Positions 34,425-43,045 of a stretch of 64,000 nucleotides of DNA are shown here, in pieces. The DNA comes from Nonomuraea sp. SYSU D8015 (GTDB taxonomy: Bacteria > Actinomycetota > Actinomycetes > Streptosporangiales > Streptosporangiaceae), in NCBI RefSeq assembly GCF_008065375.1, contig NZ_VJYI01000005.1, positions 372,001-436,000 of the forward strand, written 5' to 3'. Position 1 is the stretch's first letter, and every line of letters begins with the position of its first letter. The translations under genes and the position numbers were made by a program. Under the pieces are notes generated by a model, which did not search any database, was not told the origin of the DNA, and saw nothing but the letters and a program-made list of their open reading frames with translations.

Positions 34425-34430
34425 AGTCTA
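34425..34430 (-). promoter_or_regulatory. Candidate -10 box of a leaderless promoter for the metallopeptidase-family gene
   Basis: TAGACT reads on the minus strand, 7 bases before GTG 34417, and no ribosome site is present. Confidence 0.45.
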
Positions 34431-34539
34431 AGGGGAGGCGCCGTCAGTTCTGGGAGTGACGGCGCCGGTTCTCCAGGTGATCGTCCGGCCGGAGTTCGCC
34501 AGGTGGTGTCGGGGTCAGGGCCTCCCGGTGGTCGTTCGG

Positions 34540-35451
34540 TCAGAGATCGAGCACGACCTTGCCCTGGACGCGGCGGGCGAGCAGCGCCTCGGCGGCCGCG
34601 TGAGCCCGGTCCCAGGGGCCGCGCCAGCCGATCTGCGGATCGAGCCCTCCCCTGCGCAGGAGGTCCACGAGGTAGGCCAGGTCGCCACCGAGCGGGGCCG
34701 ACAGGTTGAACGTCTCCAGGCGTCCACGGTCGACGCGGGTGCGGGCCTCCTCGAAGTCGATCAGTGTCGGCTCGCCCGACGCCATGCCGACGGCCTGGAC
34801 GATCCCACCGTCCTCCAGCAGGTTGTACGCCTGGGCCAGCTGGGATCCGCCGACGTTGTCCAGTACGCCGTACACGCGTCCTGAAACGCCGGACGGGCCG
34901 AAGACGATCTCCGACGCGCCCAGCTCGCGCAGGCCCTCGGCGCGGGCAGGGCTGCCCACGGAGGCGATGACGTGGGCGCCGGCCCGGGCGGCGAGCTGCA
35001 CGGCGTACCTGCCGACGCCCCCGGAGGCACCCGTGATCATGACCCGGCGGCCGATCACAGGGCCGAGCCGTCGCAGCGCCTGGAGCGCTGTGACACCGGC
35101 GACCGGGAGGGCGGCGGCCAAGCCGAGATCGACGTCATCCGGTACGACGGCCAGATTGCCCGTGTCCACGGCTCGAGACTCGGCCCAGGCGCCGGACCAG
35201 CCGAACGTCACCACCCGGGTGCCGGCGGCGGGACCCGATCCGTCAGCGGCGGCCTGGACGACCACGCCGGCGGCGTCCCAGCCGGAAACGTGCCCCGGCT
35301 TCCCGTCCGCGGGCCTGAAGGCGATCTCGCCGAAGTTGAACGAGACGGCGGTCACCTGAATCAGCGCCTGGGCAGGCGCGGGCGTCGGGTCCTCCGCCTC
35401 GCCGAGCCGTAGCCGGTGTGGTGCGGCCGGGTCGTAGATCAAGGCTCGCAT
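34540..35451 (-). CDS. Zinc-independent MDR-type oxidoreductase (quinone-reductase-like)
   Basis: A 303-residue medium-chain dehydrogenase/reductase using NAD(P)H. An N-terminal GroES-like domain (AQALIQVTAVSFNFGEI, GWDAAGVV) is followed by the Rossmann motif MITGASGGVGRYAVQLA near residue 140. The structural and catalytic zinc cysteines are absent, placing it with quinone oxidoreductases. It ends with GKVVLDL, the usual last strand. An AAGGAG ribosome site precedes the ATG. Its substrate is unknown. It belongs to an inserted group with the SARP regulator and a second oxidoreductase. Confidence 0.88.
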   Translation of the reverse strand: MRALIYDPAAPHRLRLGEAEDPTPAPAQALIQVTAVSFNFGEIAFRPADGKPGHVSGWDAAGVVVQAAADGSGPAAGTRVVTFGWSGAWAESRAVDTGNLAVVPDDVDLGLAAALPVAGVTALQALRRLGPVIGRRVMITGASGGVGRYAVQLAARAGAHVIASVGSPARAEGLRELGASEIVFGPSGVSGRVYGVLDNVGGSQLAQAYNLLEDGGIVQAVGMASGEPTLIDFEEARTRVDRGRLETFNLSAPLGGDLAYLVDLLRRGGLDPQIGWRGPWDRAHAAAEALLARRVQGKVVLDL

Positions 35452-35620
35452 GGTCGCTCCTTCATGTCGTTCTCAAACGGAGTGAGGCGACTCTGGCAAG
35501 CGACGCGCACGATCGGCTGGGGGTCAACGCATGGCGGCCGAGCAGGCGGCTGAGCAGGGCGGCCGAGAGGGAGGCGTTGGGGCAAGGCGTGGAGCTGGTC
35601 GTGGTCGGGTGGGGGTCGGG

Positions 35621-38551
35621 TCAGGGGGTTGGGCCGGTTGTGGGGAGGCGGGCTCGGATGCGGTTGACGTCGCCGCGTTCGGCCGGCGGCAACGGCGCGC
35701 CGATCGACTCGCGTAGCGCGCTCGCCTCCGCCAGCAGGCGCAACGCCTCTTCGGTCGCGCCTTCGAGCGCCGCGACCCCGGCCAGACCCTCGTGGGCCAG
35801 GGCGACGGAGCGCGGATCGCCGAGCTCCCTTGCGGCCGCGAGCCCTTCGAGGTGCAGCTGCCTGGCCCGTACGGCATCGCCCCGCTGCTCCGCGACGAAC
35901 CCCAGCTCGGCCAGGATCAGCGTCACCCCGTAGAACGGCACGTCGTAGTCGGCCTCCAGCCGCCGGTTCCAGTCCAGTGACTCCTGGAAGAGCCGCTCGG
36001 CAGTGTCGAGGTCGCCCGCGCGCCGCGCCACGAGCCCCAGCCCGACACGGGCGAACTCCTCGGCGAACCGGTTGGACTGCTCGGCCGCCAGCCGCATGCC
36101 GCGCTCGTGGAACTCCCTGGCGCGGGCGAGATCACCCTTCAGCAACGCGATCCTGCCCAGGCTGGACAGCCGGTACGACACGTCGGTCCACAGCCGTAGC
36201 TCCTCGGCGATGTTCAGCCCTTCGCGGTGCAGCCGGCCGGCGCGTTCGTGGCCACCGGTGATCTCGGCCAGGTACGCGAGCTGGTCGGAGGCCTGCAGAA
36301 GCCCCCAGCGGTCGCCGAGGCGGTCGAAGAGGGCCAGGCTCTCCGCGCCGCTGCGCTCGGCGGCCGCGAGGTCGCCCTGGAAGATGGCCAGCTTGGCGTG
36401 TGCGGTGAGCGCTGCCGCCTCGCCCCAGCGGTCACCGAGGGCGCGGAACTCGGCCAGCGCCTCATCCAGCAGAGGTCCGGCCGCGGCCACGTCGCCGCGA
36501 TGCAGGTATGCGTGCGCGAGGAACCATCGTGACCTGGCGTCGGGGAACTCCGTCACCTCGCCCCGCGGGGCCCCGGTCAGGATGGCGAACCCCACCTCGT
36601 ACGCCGATCCCGGGCTCGTCGCGGCGAGGTGGCGGTGCCCTTCCGTGTGCCGTCCGCGCAGGTACCAGTACCAGACGAGGGCGTCGGCCAGCCGTCTGGA
36701 ACCGGTGACGGCCCGCAGGTTGAGCACCTCGTCGTCGAGCCGGCGCAGCCATTCGCGCTGGGCGGGACCGCGCAGGTGCGGCCGCGCCCGCTCGGCCAGC
36801 CCGATGTAGTGCTCGTCTCTGAGCCGGAACACCGGGTCGGCGGGGTCGAGGCGGGCGAGGCAGTAGGCCGCGATGCTCTCCAGGAGGCGGTAACGGGGCG
36901 GGTCGGCCACCACCATGGACCTGTTGACCAGCTGGTCCAGCAGGTCGAGGCCGACGCCGACCGCTTCGGCGCCCTCCACCGTGCAGCCGCCGGGGTGGAC
37001 GGCCAGCGCGGTCAGAGCCCTGCGCTGGGGCTCGGTGAGCTGGTCCCAGCTCCAGTCGATCACCGCCTGGAGGGTCCGCTGGCGGGCGGGCAGGCCTCGG
37101 CCCGCGGCGGCGAGCAGGCGGAAGCGGTCGTCGAGGCGTTCAGCCACCCCACGCACGCCGAGCGCGCGTACGCGGGCGGCGGCCAGCTCGAGCGCCAGCG
37201 GCAGGCCGTCCAGTCGCGCGCAGATCGACTCGACCCACGGCCGGCTCTCGGCATCCAGGGTGAGTCCGGGCGCCGCGCGGGAGACGAACAACCGCACCGC
37301 GTCGGCGGGGGCCAGCGGGGGGACGACGTAGAGCGCCTCGCCGGGGATCGCCAGCGACTCCTGGCTCGTGGCCAGGACACGGAGCCCGGACGCGGTCCGC
37401 AGCAGCAGGCTCACCAGCTCGGCGACCTCTTCGACGAGGTGCTCGCAGTTGTCCAGCACCAGGAGCAGCTCCTGCCCGCGCAACGCGTCTGCCAGCCGGT
37501 GCGGCAGATCGGCGGTCGGCGCTCCGGGGCCGGATGCGGTCTCGTCGCGGACGCCGAGCGCCGCGGCGACCGGCTCGGCCACCGAACCGGTGGTCCCCGC
37601 GAGCTCGACCAGCCACACCCCGTCGGCGAACGCCAGGTCCGCGGCGGCGGCCACGGCCAGCCGCGTCTTGCCCACCCCGCCCGGTCCGGTCAGGGTGACC
37701 AGCCGGGAGGAGCCCAGAAGGCCGCGGACCTGCGCGACGGCGTCCTCCCTGTCGATCAGATCCGTGAGGGGCGCGGGCAGGTTCGTACGGCGCCGCGCGG
37801 CCGAGGTGACCGGCGCCGCCACGGGCGCCAGCTCCGGCTCGTGCCTCAGCATCGCCCCGTGCAGCGCGGCCAGCTCCGGCCCTGGATCCAGCCCGAGCTC
37901 GTCGGCCAGCCGCTCGCGCAGGTCGGCGTACCCGGCCAGAGCCTCGCTCTGCCGCCCCGACCGATAGAGGGCACGCAGGTGCGCGGCCCGCAGCCGCTCG
38001 CGCAGCGGGTGGGCGGCCACCAGCTCGCCGAGCTCGTCGGCCAGCCGGCTGTGCTCGCCGAGCGCCAGGCGTACCTCCGCCTGCTCCTCCAGCGCGGTAA
38101 GCCGCTGCTCCTCCAGCCGCGTGGCGGCGGCGCGGGCGAACTCCTCGTCGCGGAAGTCCGCATAGGCTGGCCCGCGCCACATCGCCAGCGCGTCCGCCAG
38201 CAGGTCGGCCTTGTCGTGCGGGTCCGCGGCCGCGCGGGCGTGGTCGAGCAGCGCGGCGAAACCGGCCTGGTCGACCTCGTCGGCACGCAGCACGTACCCG
38301 GCCGGCTCGAGCACCACCGTGTCGCGGCCGAGGGCGCGGCGCAGCTGGGACACCTTGGTCTGCAGGGTGTTGGCCGGGTTGCCGGGCGGATCGTCGCCCC
38401 ACAGGTCGTACGCGAGCCGGTCGGGCGGCACCGGACGGCCCTCGTGGACGAGGAGGTCGGCGAGAAGCGCACGCACCTTCAGCTCGGGGACGCGTACGGG
38501 CCGCCCGTCCGGATCCCACACGGCGAGCGGTCCCAGAACTCCGAATCGCAC
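35621..38551 (-). CDS. SARP/BTAD-family regulator with NB-ARC and TPR domains (AfsR-like)
   Basis: A 976-residue transcriptional activator. In order: an OmpR-type winged helix (about 1-92, with GPLAVWDPDGRPV and LRRALGRDTV), a BTAD domain (about 97-240), an NB-ARC-type ATPase with Walker A GPGGVGKT at 289-296 and a LLLVLDNCEHL Walker B, then TPR-like repeats from about 640 to 950. This is the AfsR layout. Such proteins integrate a signal and activate nearby promoters through direct repeats. The GTG start has TAGCGT 6 bases upstream. It is divergent from the oxidoreductase at 38697, a likely target. Confidence 0.9.
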   Translation of the reverse strand: MRFGVLGPLAVWDPDGRPVRVPELKVRALLADLLVHEGRPVPPDRLAYDLWGDDPPGNPANTLQTKVSQLRRALGRDTVVLEPAGYVLRADEVDQAGFAALLDHARAAADPHDKADLLADALAMWRGPAYADFRDEEFARAAATRLEEQRLTALEEQAEVRLALGEHSRLADELGELVAAHPLRERLRAAHLRALYRSGRQSEALAGYADLRERLADELGLDPGPELAALHGAMLRHEPELAPVAAPVTSAARRRTNLPAPLTDLIDREDAVAQVRGLLGSSRLVTLTGPGGVGKTRLAVAAAADLAFADGVWLVELAGTTGSVAEPVAAALGVRDETASGPGAPTADLPHRLADALRGQELLLVLDNCEHLVEEVAELVSLLLRTASGLRVLATSQESLAIPGEALYVVPPLAPADAVRLFVSRAAPGLTLDAESRPWVESICARLDGLPLALELAAARVRALGVRGVAERLDDRFRLLAAAGRGLPARQRTLQAVIDWSWDQLTEPQRRALTALAVHPGGCTVEGAEAVGVGLDLLDQLVNRSMVVADPPRYRLLESIAAYCLARLDPADPVFRLRDEHYIGLAERARPHLRGPAQREWLRRLDDEVLNLRAVTGSRRLADALVWYWYLRGRHTEGHRHLAATSPGSAYEVGFAILTGAPRGEVTEFPDARSRWFLAHAYLHRGDVAAAGPLLDEALAEFRALGDRWGEAAALTAHAKLAIFQGDLAAAERSGAESLALFDRLGDRWGLLQASDQLAYLAEITGGHERAGRLHREGLNIAEELRLWTDVSYRLSSLGRIALLKGDLARAREFHERGMRLAAEQSNRFAEEFARVGLGLVARRAGDLDTAERLFQESLDWNRRLEADYDVPFYGVTLILAELGFVAEQRGDAVRARQLHLEGLAAARELGDPRSVALAHEGLAGVAALEGATEEALRLLAEASALRESIGAPLPPAERGDVNRIRARLPTTGPTP

Positions 38552-38557
38552 CCGGTC

Positions 38558-38563
38558 ACGCTA
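38558..38563 (-). promoter_or_regulatory. Candidate -10 box of a leaderless promoter for the SARP regulator
   Basis: TAGCGT reads on the minus strand, 6 bases before GTG 38551. Confidence 0.45.
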
Positions 38564-38696
38564 TCCGCAGCGAACCCCCAGCCGACCCCCAGCCCGTCGT
38601 GCGCGGCCCCCGGCACAGTCGGTCCCGTCAACGAACGCCGAGCCGGGACGAGACTCGCGATCACCCGGCCATCCCATGAGTTCCAGGGAGAACACC

Positions 38697-39698
38697 ATGT
38701 CCGTCAACCGTGAGATCCGCCTGGCTGCCCGCCCCTCCGGGGAGCCCCGCCCGGAGGACTTCGAACTCGCCGTCACCCCGATCCCCGAACCGGCCGACGG
38801 CCAGGTGCTGGTGCGCAACACGTGGATGTCGGTGGACCCGTACATGCGCGGCCGGATGGACGACCGCGAGTCCTACATACCGCCGTTCGAGCTCGGCGCG
38901 CCTCTGGAGGGCTCGGCGGTCGGCGAGGTCGTGGCCTCGCAATCCCCGCTGGTGCCGGTGGGCGCCACCGTCGTGCACTTCCTCGGCTGGCGGGAGTACG
39001 CGGTCCTGGACGTCGCCGCCGCGACGGTCGTCGACACCGCCCTCGCGCCCGCCGACGCCTACCTGGGCGCGCTGGGCACCACCGGGCTGACGGCCTACGC
39101 GGCCCTGACCGAGGTGGCACCGGTACGGGAGGGTGACGTGGTGTTCGTCTCGGCGGCGGCCGGGGCCGTGGGGAGCGTCGCCGGCCAGCTCGCCCGCAAG
39201 CTGGGCGCCTCCCGCGTGATCGGGTCGGCCGGCGGCGAGCACAAGGTGAAGAAGATCGTGGCCGACTTCGGCTACGACGCGGGCGTCGACCACCGGGCCG
39301 GCGCCGTCGCGGACCAGCTGGCCGCGGCCGCCCCCGACGGCATCGACGTCTACGTGGACCACGTCGGCGGCGACCACCTGACGGCCGCCATCGGCGCGCT
39401 GCGGCACGGCGGCCGGATCGCGATGGTCGGCGCCATCAGCTCCTACAACGCCACCGAGCCCGTCCCCGGCCCCGGCAACCTGTTCCAGCTGGCGGCCAAG
39501 GACGCCACGCTGCGCGGCATGCTGGTCAATTCCTACCTCCACCTCTTCCCCGAGTGGATCGGCAAGGCGGCGGGCTGGCTGGCCGACGGCTCGCTGCGTA
39601 CCGAGACGACCGTGGCCGAGGGCATCGAGCAGGCTCCCGGCGCCTTCCTCGACATGATGCGCGGCGGCAACGTCGGCAAGATGCTGGTGAAGCTCTGA
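38697..39698 (+). CDS. NADP-dependent MDR oxidoreductase (prostaglandin/alkenal reductase type)
   Basis: A 333-residue MDR protein of the leukotriene-B4-dehydrogenase/YncB group. It contains NTWMSVDPYMRGRMDD near residue 42, a family signature, FVSAAAGAVGSVAGQLARKLG as the nucleotide-binding Rossmann motif near residue 150, and a LRHGGRIAMVGAISSYN segment. It likely reduces an alpha,beta-unsaturated ketone or aldehyde with NADPH. ATG 38697 has an AGGGAG ribosome site. It is divergent from the SARP regulator with 145 bases between starts. Confidence 0.9.
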   Translation: MSVNREIRLAARPSGEPRPEDFELAVTPIPEPADGQVLVRNTWMSVDPYMRGRMDDRESYIPPFELGAPLEGSAVGEVVASQSPLVPVGATVVHFLGWREYAVLDVAAATVVDTALAPADAYLGALGTTGLTAYAALTEVAPVREGDVVFVSAAAGAVGSVAGQLARKLGASRVIGSAGGEHKVKKIVADFGYDAGVDHRAGAVADQLAAAAPDGIDVYVDHVGGDHLTAAIGALRHGGRIAMVGAISSYNATEPVPGPGNLFQLAAKDATLRGMLVNSYLHLFPEWIGKAAGWLADGSLRTETTVAEGIEQAPGAFLDMMRGGNVGKMLVKL

Positions 39699-39952
39699 GC
39701 CGTGACTCCCGCGCAGCGCCGCCCGCCCGGGCCCGGGCTTCGTACGGTCATGAGACGTCGAGGGGCCGCGGGACCGGGCGGATCCGGACGGATCCGGGCG
39801 GTGGGAAGGGGCGACAGCGGGGCGGATCCAGCGAGGTGGTGGGGGGTGACGTCATCGGGGCATGTGGGTGGAAAGGCTGCGACAGGTGTCCGAATTGTGG
39901 CGACACGCTCGTTAAGAGCGCTCAGATAGTGGCGCCTCGGACTCTTACCAGA

Positions 39953-39958
39953 TACGGT
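39953..39958 (+). promoter_or_regulatory. Candidate -10 box of a leaderless promoter for the DUF3499 operon
   Basis: TACGGT lies 6 bases before GTG 39965, with no ribosome site. The 266-base gap upstream (39699-39964) shows no gene. Confidence 0.45.
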
Positions 39959-39964
39959 CCCTCC

Positions 39965-40333
39965 GTGAGCCCCGTCCGCCGCTGTTCCCGCACCGCCTGC
40001 AGCCAGCCTGCCGTCTTCACGCTCACGTACGTATACGCCGACTCGACCGCTGTTCTCGGCCCCCTGGCGACGTACGCGGAGCCACACTGTTACGACCTGT
40101 GCGCCGAACACGCCGAGCGACTGACCGCCCCCCGCGGCTGGGAGGTGGTACGCCTGCCGACGGACGGCGCCTCACCCAGCTCCGACGACCTCGAGGCGCT
40201 GGCCAACGCGGTCAGGGAGGCCGCCAGGCCCACGCCCTCCGGCGGCGGCGAGCCGGTCGGCCAGGGCGTCGAGGTCGGCCGCCGGGGGCACCTGCGCGTT
40301 CTGAGGTCGGCCCAGCAGCACCGCGACCGGTAG
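39965..40333 (+). CDS. DUF3499 family protein
   Basis: A small protein of 122 residues. It opens with a cysteine-bearing RRCSRTACSQPAVFTLTYVYADS, then YAEPHCYDLCAEHAERLTAPRGWEVVRL. The four cysteines in two pairs (Cys7/Cys12 and Cys47/Cys51, with an adjacent His) look like a zinc-binding site. The last 50 residues are low complexity. DUF3499 is characteristically upstream of manB in actinomycetes, as here. Its function is not known. Confidence 0.88.
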   Translation: MSPVRRCSRTACSQPAVFTLTYVYADSTAVLGPLATYAEPHCYDLCAEHAERLTAPRGWEVVRLPTDGASPSSDDLEALANAVREAARPTPSGGGEPVGQGVEVGRRGHLRVLRSAQQHRDR

Positions 40334-40379
40334 GCTCGTTTTACCGGAGGAGGAAACGACCTAGGGGCGGAGCTGGAGA

Positions 40380-41729
40380 GTGGGCGACCTCGCCAAGATC
40401 TTCAAAGCGTACGACGTTCGCGGGGTGGTGCCCGACGAGCTCGACGAGCCGACCGCCGAGGCCGTGGGGGCGGCCTTCGTCGAGGTGACAGGTGCCGAAT
40501 CGGTCGTGGTCGCGCATGACATGCGCGAGTCGTCCCGGCCGCTGGCCGACGCGTTCGTACGCGGCGCCCGCTCGCGGCGCGCGGACGTCGTCCACGCCGG
40601 CCTGGGCTCGACCGACCTGCTCTACTACGCCAGCGGCAGCCTGGGGCTGCCCGGCGTGATGTTCACCGCGAGCCACAACCCCGCCCGCTACAACGGCATG
40701 AAGATGTGCAGGGCCGGTGCTGTGCCGATCGGCGGCGACACGGGGCTGACCGAGATCCGCGACCGGGCCGCCGAGCTGGTCGGGGTGACCGCCACGCCCA
40801 CCGGGTCGCTGATCGAGAAGGACCTGCTGGTGGGCTACGCCGACCACCTGCGCTCGCTCGTCGACCTGTCGGCCATCAGGCCGCTCAAGGTCGTGGTGGA
40901 CGCGGGCAACGGCATGGGCGGCTACACGGTGCCCGCCGTGTTCGATGGGCTGCCGCTCGACCTGGTCCCGCTCTACTTCGAGCTCGACGGGAACTTCCCC
41001 AACCACGAGGCCAACCCGCTGGAGCCGCAGAACCTCGTCGACCTGCAGCGGGCCGTGGTGGAGAGCGGGGCGGACATCGGGCTGGCCTTCGACGGCGACG
41101 CCGACCGCTGCTGGGTGATCGACGAGCGCGGCGAGTCGGTCTCGCCGTCCGCGATCACGGCGCTGGTCGCCGTGCGTGAGCTGGGCAAATACCCGGGGGC
41201 GACGATCATCCACAATCTGATCACGTCGCTCGGGGTCCCCGAGATCGTGCGCGAGCACGGCGGCGTCCCGGTGCGGACGCGCGTCGGGCACTCGTTCATC
41301 AAGGCCGAGATGGCCCGCACCGGCGCGGTGTTCGGCGGCGAGCACTCGGCCCACTACTACTTCCGCGACTTCTGGTTCGCGGACTCCGGGATGCTCGCGG
41401 CGATGCACGTGCTCGCCGCTCTGGGCGGGCAGGAGCGGGCGCTGTCGGAGGTGGTGGCGGCCTACTCGCGCTACCACGCCTCCGGCGAGATCAACAGCGC
41501 CGTCGCCGACCAGGGTGAGGCGCTGCGGCGCGTACGCGAGGCGTTCGCCGGTCGGGGCGAGTTCGACGAGCTCGACGGCCTGACCGTGACCGGGCCCGAC
41601 TGGTGGTTCAACCTGCGGGCGTCCAACACCGAGCCGCTGCTCAGGCTCAACGCCGAGGCGGCCGACGAGAGCAAGATGACGGCGATCAAGGACGAGGTCC
41701 TCGCCATCGTGGGAAGGGTGTCAGTGTGA
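40380..41729 (+). CDS. manB: Phosphomannomutase/phosphoglucomutase
   Basis: Interconverts mannose-6-phosphate and mannose-1-phosphate (often also the glucose pair) in the cytosol, feeding GDP-mannose synthesis. The 449-residue alpha-D-phosphohexomutase has the phosphoserine loop TASHNP with Ser98, the magnesium site DGDADRC near 240, the sugar-binding GGEHSAHYYF near 320 and the phosphate-binding RASNTEPLLRLN near the C-terminus. The four-domain length is normal. It starts at GTG 40380. Its stop overlaps the Trm112 gene start by 4 bases, and it is second in a five-gene operon. Confidence 0.95.
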   Translation: MGDLAKIFKAYDVRGVVPDELDEPTAEAVGAAFVEVTGAESVVVAHDMRESSRPLADAFVRGARSRRADVVHAGLGSTDLLYYASGSLGLPGVMFTASHNPARYNGMKMCRAGAVPIGGDTGLTEIRDRAAELVGVTATPTGSLIEKDLLVGYADHLRSLVDLSAIRPLKVVVDAGNGMGGYTVPAVFDGLPLDLVPLYFELDGNFPNHEANPLEPQNLVDLQRAVVESGADIGLAFDGDADRCWVIDERGESVSPSAITALVAVRELGKYPGATIIHNLITSLGVPEIVREHGGVPVRTRVGHSFIKAEMARTGAVFGGEHSAHYYFRDFWFADSGMLAAMHVLAALGGQERALSEVVAAYSRYHASGEINSAVADQGEALRRVREAFAGRGEFDELDGLTVTGPDWWFNLRASNTEPLLRLNAEAADESKMTAIKDEVLAIVGRVSV

Positions 41730-41893
41730 AGATCGACGACTGGCTGCTGGAGATCCTGGCCTGTCCGAAATGCAAGGCGCCCCTGCGTGCGGAGGCGGAA
41801 GCCGAAGAGCTCGCCTGCACGGGCTGCGGCCTGATCTACCCGGTCCGGGATGACATCCCCGTCCTGCTCGTCGACGAGGCCAGGAAGCCGTGA
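41726..41893 (+). CDS. Trm112 family zinc-ribbon protein
   Basis: A 55-residue protein with a single zinc ribbon: Cys13, Cys16, Cys31 and Cys34 (CPKC and CTGC), followed by the family's LIYPVRDDIPVLL strand. Eukaryotic Trm112 activates methyltransferases; the role of bacterial small Trm112 proteins is unsettled. The GTG at 41726 overlaps the manB stop, and its stop overlaps the next start, both GTGA-type junctions, so manB, this gene and the isomerase are translated in series. Confidence 0.93.
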   Translation: MKIDDWLLEILACPKCKAPLRAEAEAEELACTGCGLIYPVRDDIPVLLVDEARKP

Positions 41894-42996
41894 CCTGGGA
41901 GCCGGAGCGGCTCGACGACCAGGCTCACCTCACCGAGGCCGACCCTGGCGGCATGCTGCCGGCGGTGGCCGCCTCCGCGGCACACGTACGCACCGGCCAC
42001 CGCGCCGCCGCCGAGGCCCGCCTCGACCGGCTGGGCGCCCACGGGCGCCCGCGCGCCATCGTGGTCGCGGGCATGGGCGGCTCCGGCATCGCCGGCGACA
42101 TTCTCGCGGCGGTCGTCGGCAACGGCGCGCCGCTGCCGATCGTGACCGTGCGCTCCTACCAGCTCCCCGGCTGGATCGGCGCCACCGACCTGGTCATCGC
42201 CGTCTCCGGCGCAGGCGACACCGAGGAGACGATCTCGGTCGCCACCCAGGCCGTGCGGCGCGGCTGCACGCTGCTCGGCGTCGGGCCCGCCGGCTCCCCG
42301 CTGGAGGCCATCGCCGTCCAGGCGTCGGCCGTCTACGTCCCGGTGCCGGTCAGCGGCCCGTCCCGGGCCAACCTCTGGCTGCTGACGACTCCGTTGATCG
42401 TGGCCGCCGCCGCGTTGCGGCTCGTGCAGGCCGACGCCGACCTGTTCGAGCGGGTGGCCAAGGGCCTGGAGGACATGGCGCACCGGTGCCGGCCGGCCAG
42501 CGAGTCGTTCATCAACCCCGGCAAGTCGCTCGCCATGGACCTGGCCGAGAGCGTGCCGGTGATCTGGGGGTCGTCGGCGGCGACGACCGTGGCCGCGTAC
42601 CGGCTGGCCTGCCAGCTCAACGCGAACGCGAAATATCCCGCCATTTACGGCGAGCTGCCCGAGGCCGGGCACAACCAGGTGGCCGCGTTCGACGGCCCGA
42701 TGGCCGAGCGCGACATCTTCGCCGACACGGCCGAGCGCACGCTGCGGCTGGTCGTCCTACGCGACATCGAGGAACACCCGCAGGTGACGCGGCGGCGCGA
42801 GGCGGCGCTGCGGCTGGCGCGCGAGCGCGGCCTCCCGGTGACCGAGCTAGCGGCCAAGGGCGAGCATCCGCTGGAGCGGATGGCCATGCTGATCGCGCTG
42901 GGCGACTACGCCAGCACCTATCTCGCGCTGGGATATGCCGTCGATCCGACGCTCGTGTCGGCGATCACTGAGCTGAAGGCCAGGATTTCGCAATAG
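41890..42996 (+). CDS. SIS-domain phosphoglucose/phosphomannose isomerase
   Basis: Interconverts fructose-6-phosphate with mannose- or glucose-6-phosphate, the entry to mannose activation. The 368-residue protein has two SIS halves: VAGMGGSGIAGD and AVSGAGDTEET in the first, and an ELPEAGHNQ segment near 255 in the second, where bifunctional PGI/PMI enzymes have catalytic Glu and His. The start GTG overlaps the Trm112 stop by 4 bases. Placement right after phosphomannomutase makes the isomerase assignment firm; the glucose or mannose preference is not visible. Confidence 0.92.
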   Translation: MTWEPERLDDQAHLTEADPGGMLPAVAASAAHVRTGHRAAAEARLDRLGAHGRPRAIVVAGMGGSGIAGDILAAVVGNGAPLPIVTVRSYQLPGWIGATDLVIAVSGAGDTEETISVATQAVRRGCTLLGVGPAGSPLEAIAVQASAVYVPVPVSGPSRANLWLLTTPLIVAAAALRLVQADADLFERVAKGLEDMAHRCRPASESFINPGKSLAMDLAESVPVIWGSSAATTVAAYRLACQLNANAKYPAIYGELPEAGHNQVAAFDGPMAERDIFADTAERTLRLVVLRDIEEHPQVTRRREAALRLARERGLPVTELAAKGEHPLERMAMLIALGDYASTYLALGYAVDPTLVSAITELKARISQ

Positions 42997-43045
42997 GATC
43001 CCCTTCCAGGCCTTTGCAGATGATCCTTATGAGTGGAGAAGACCC

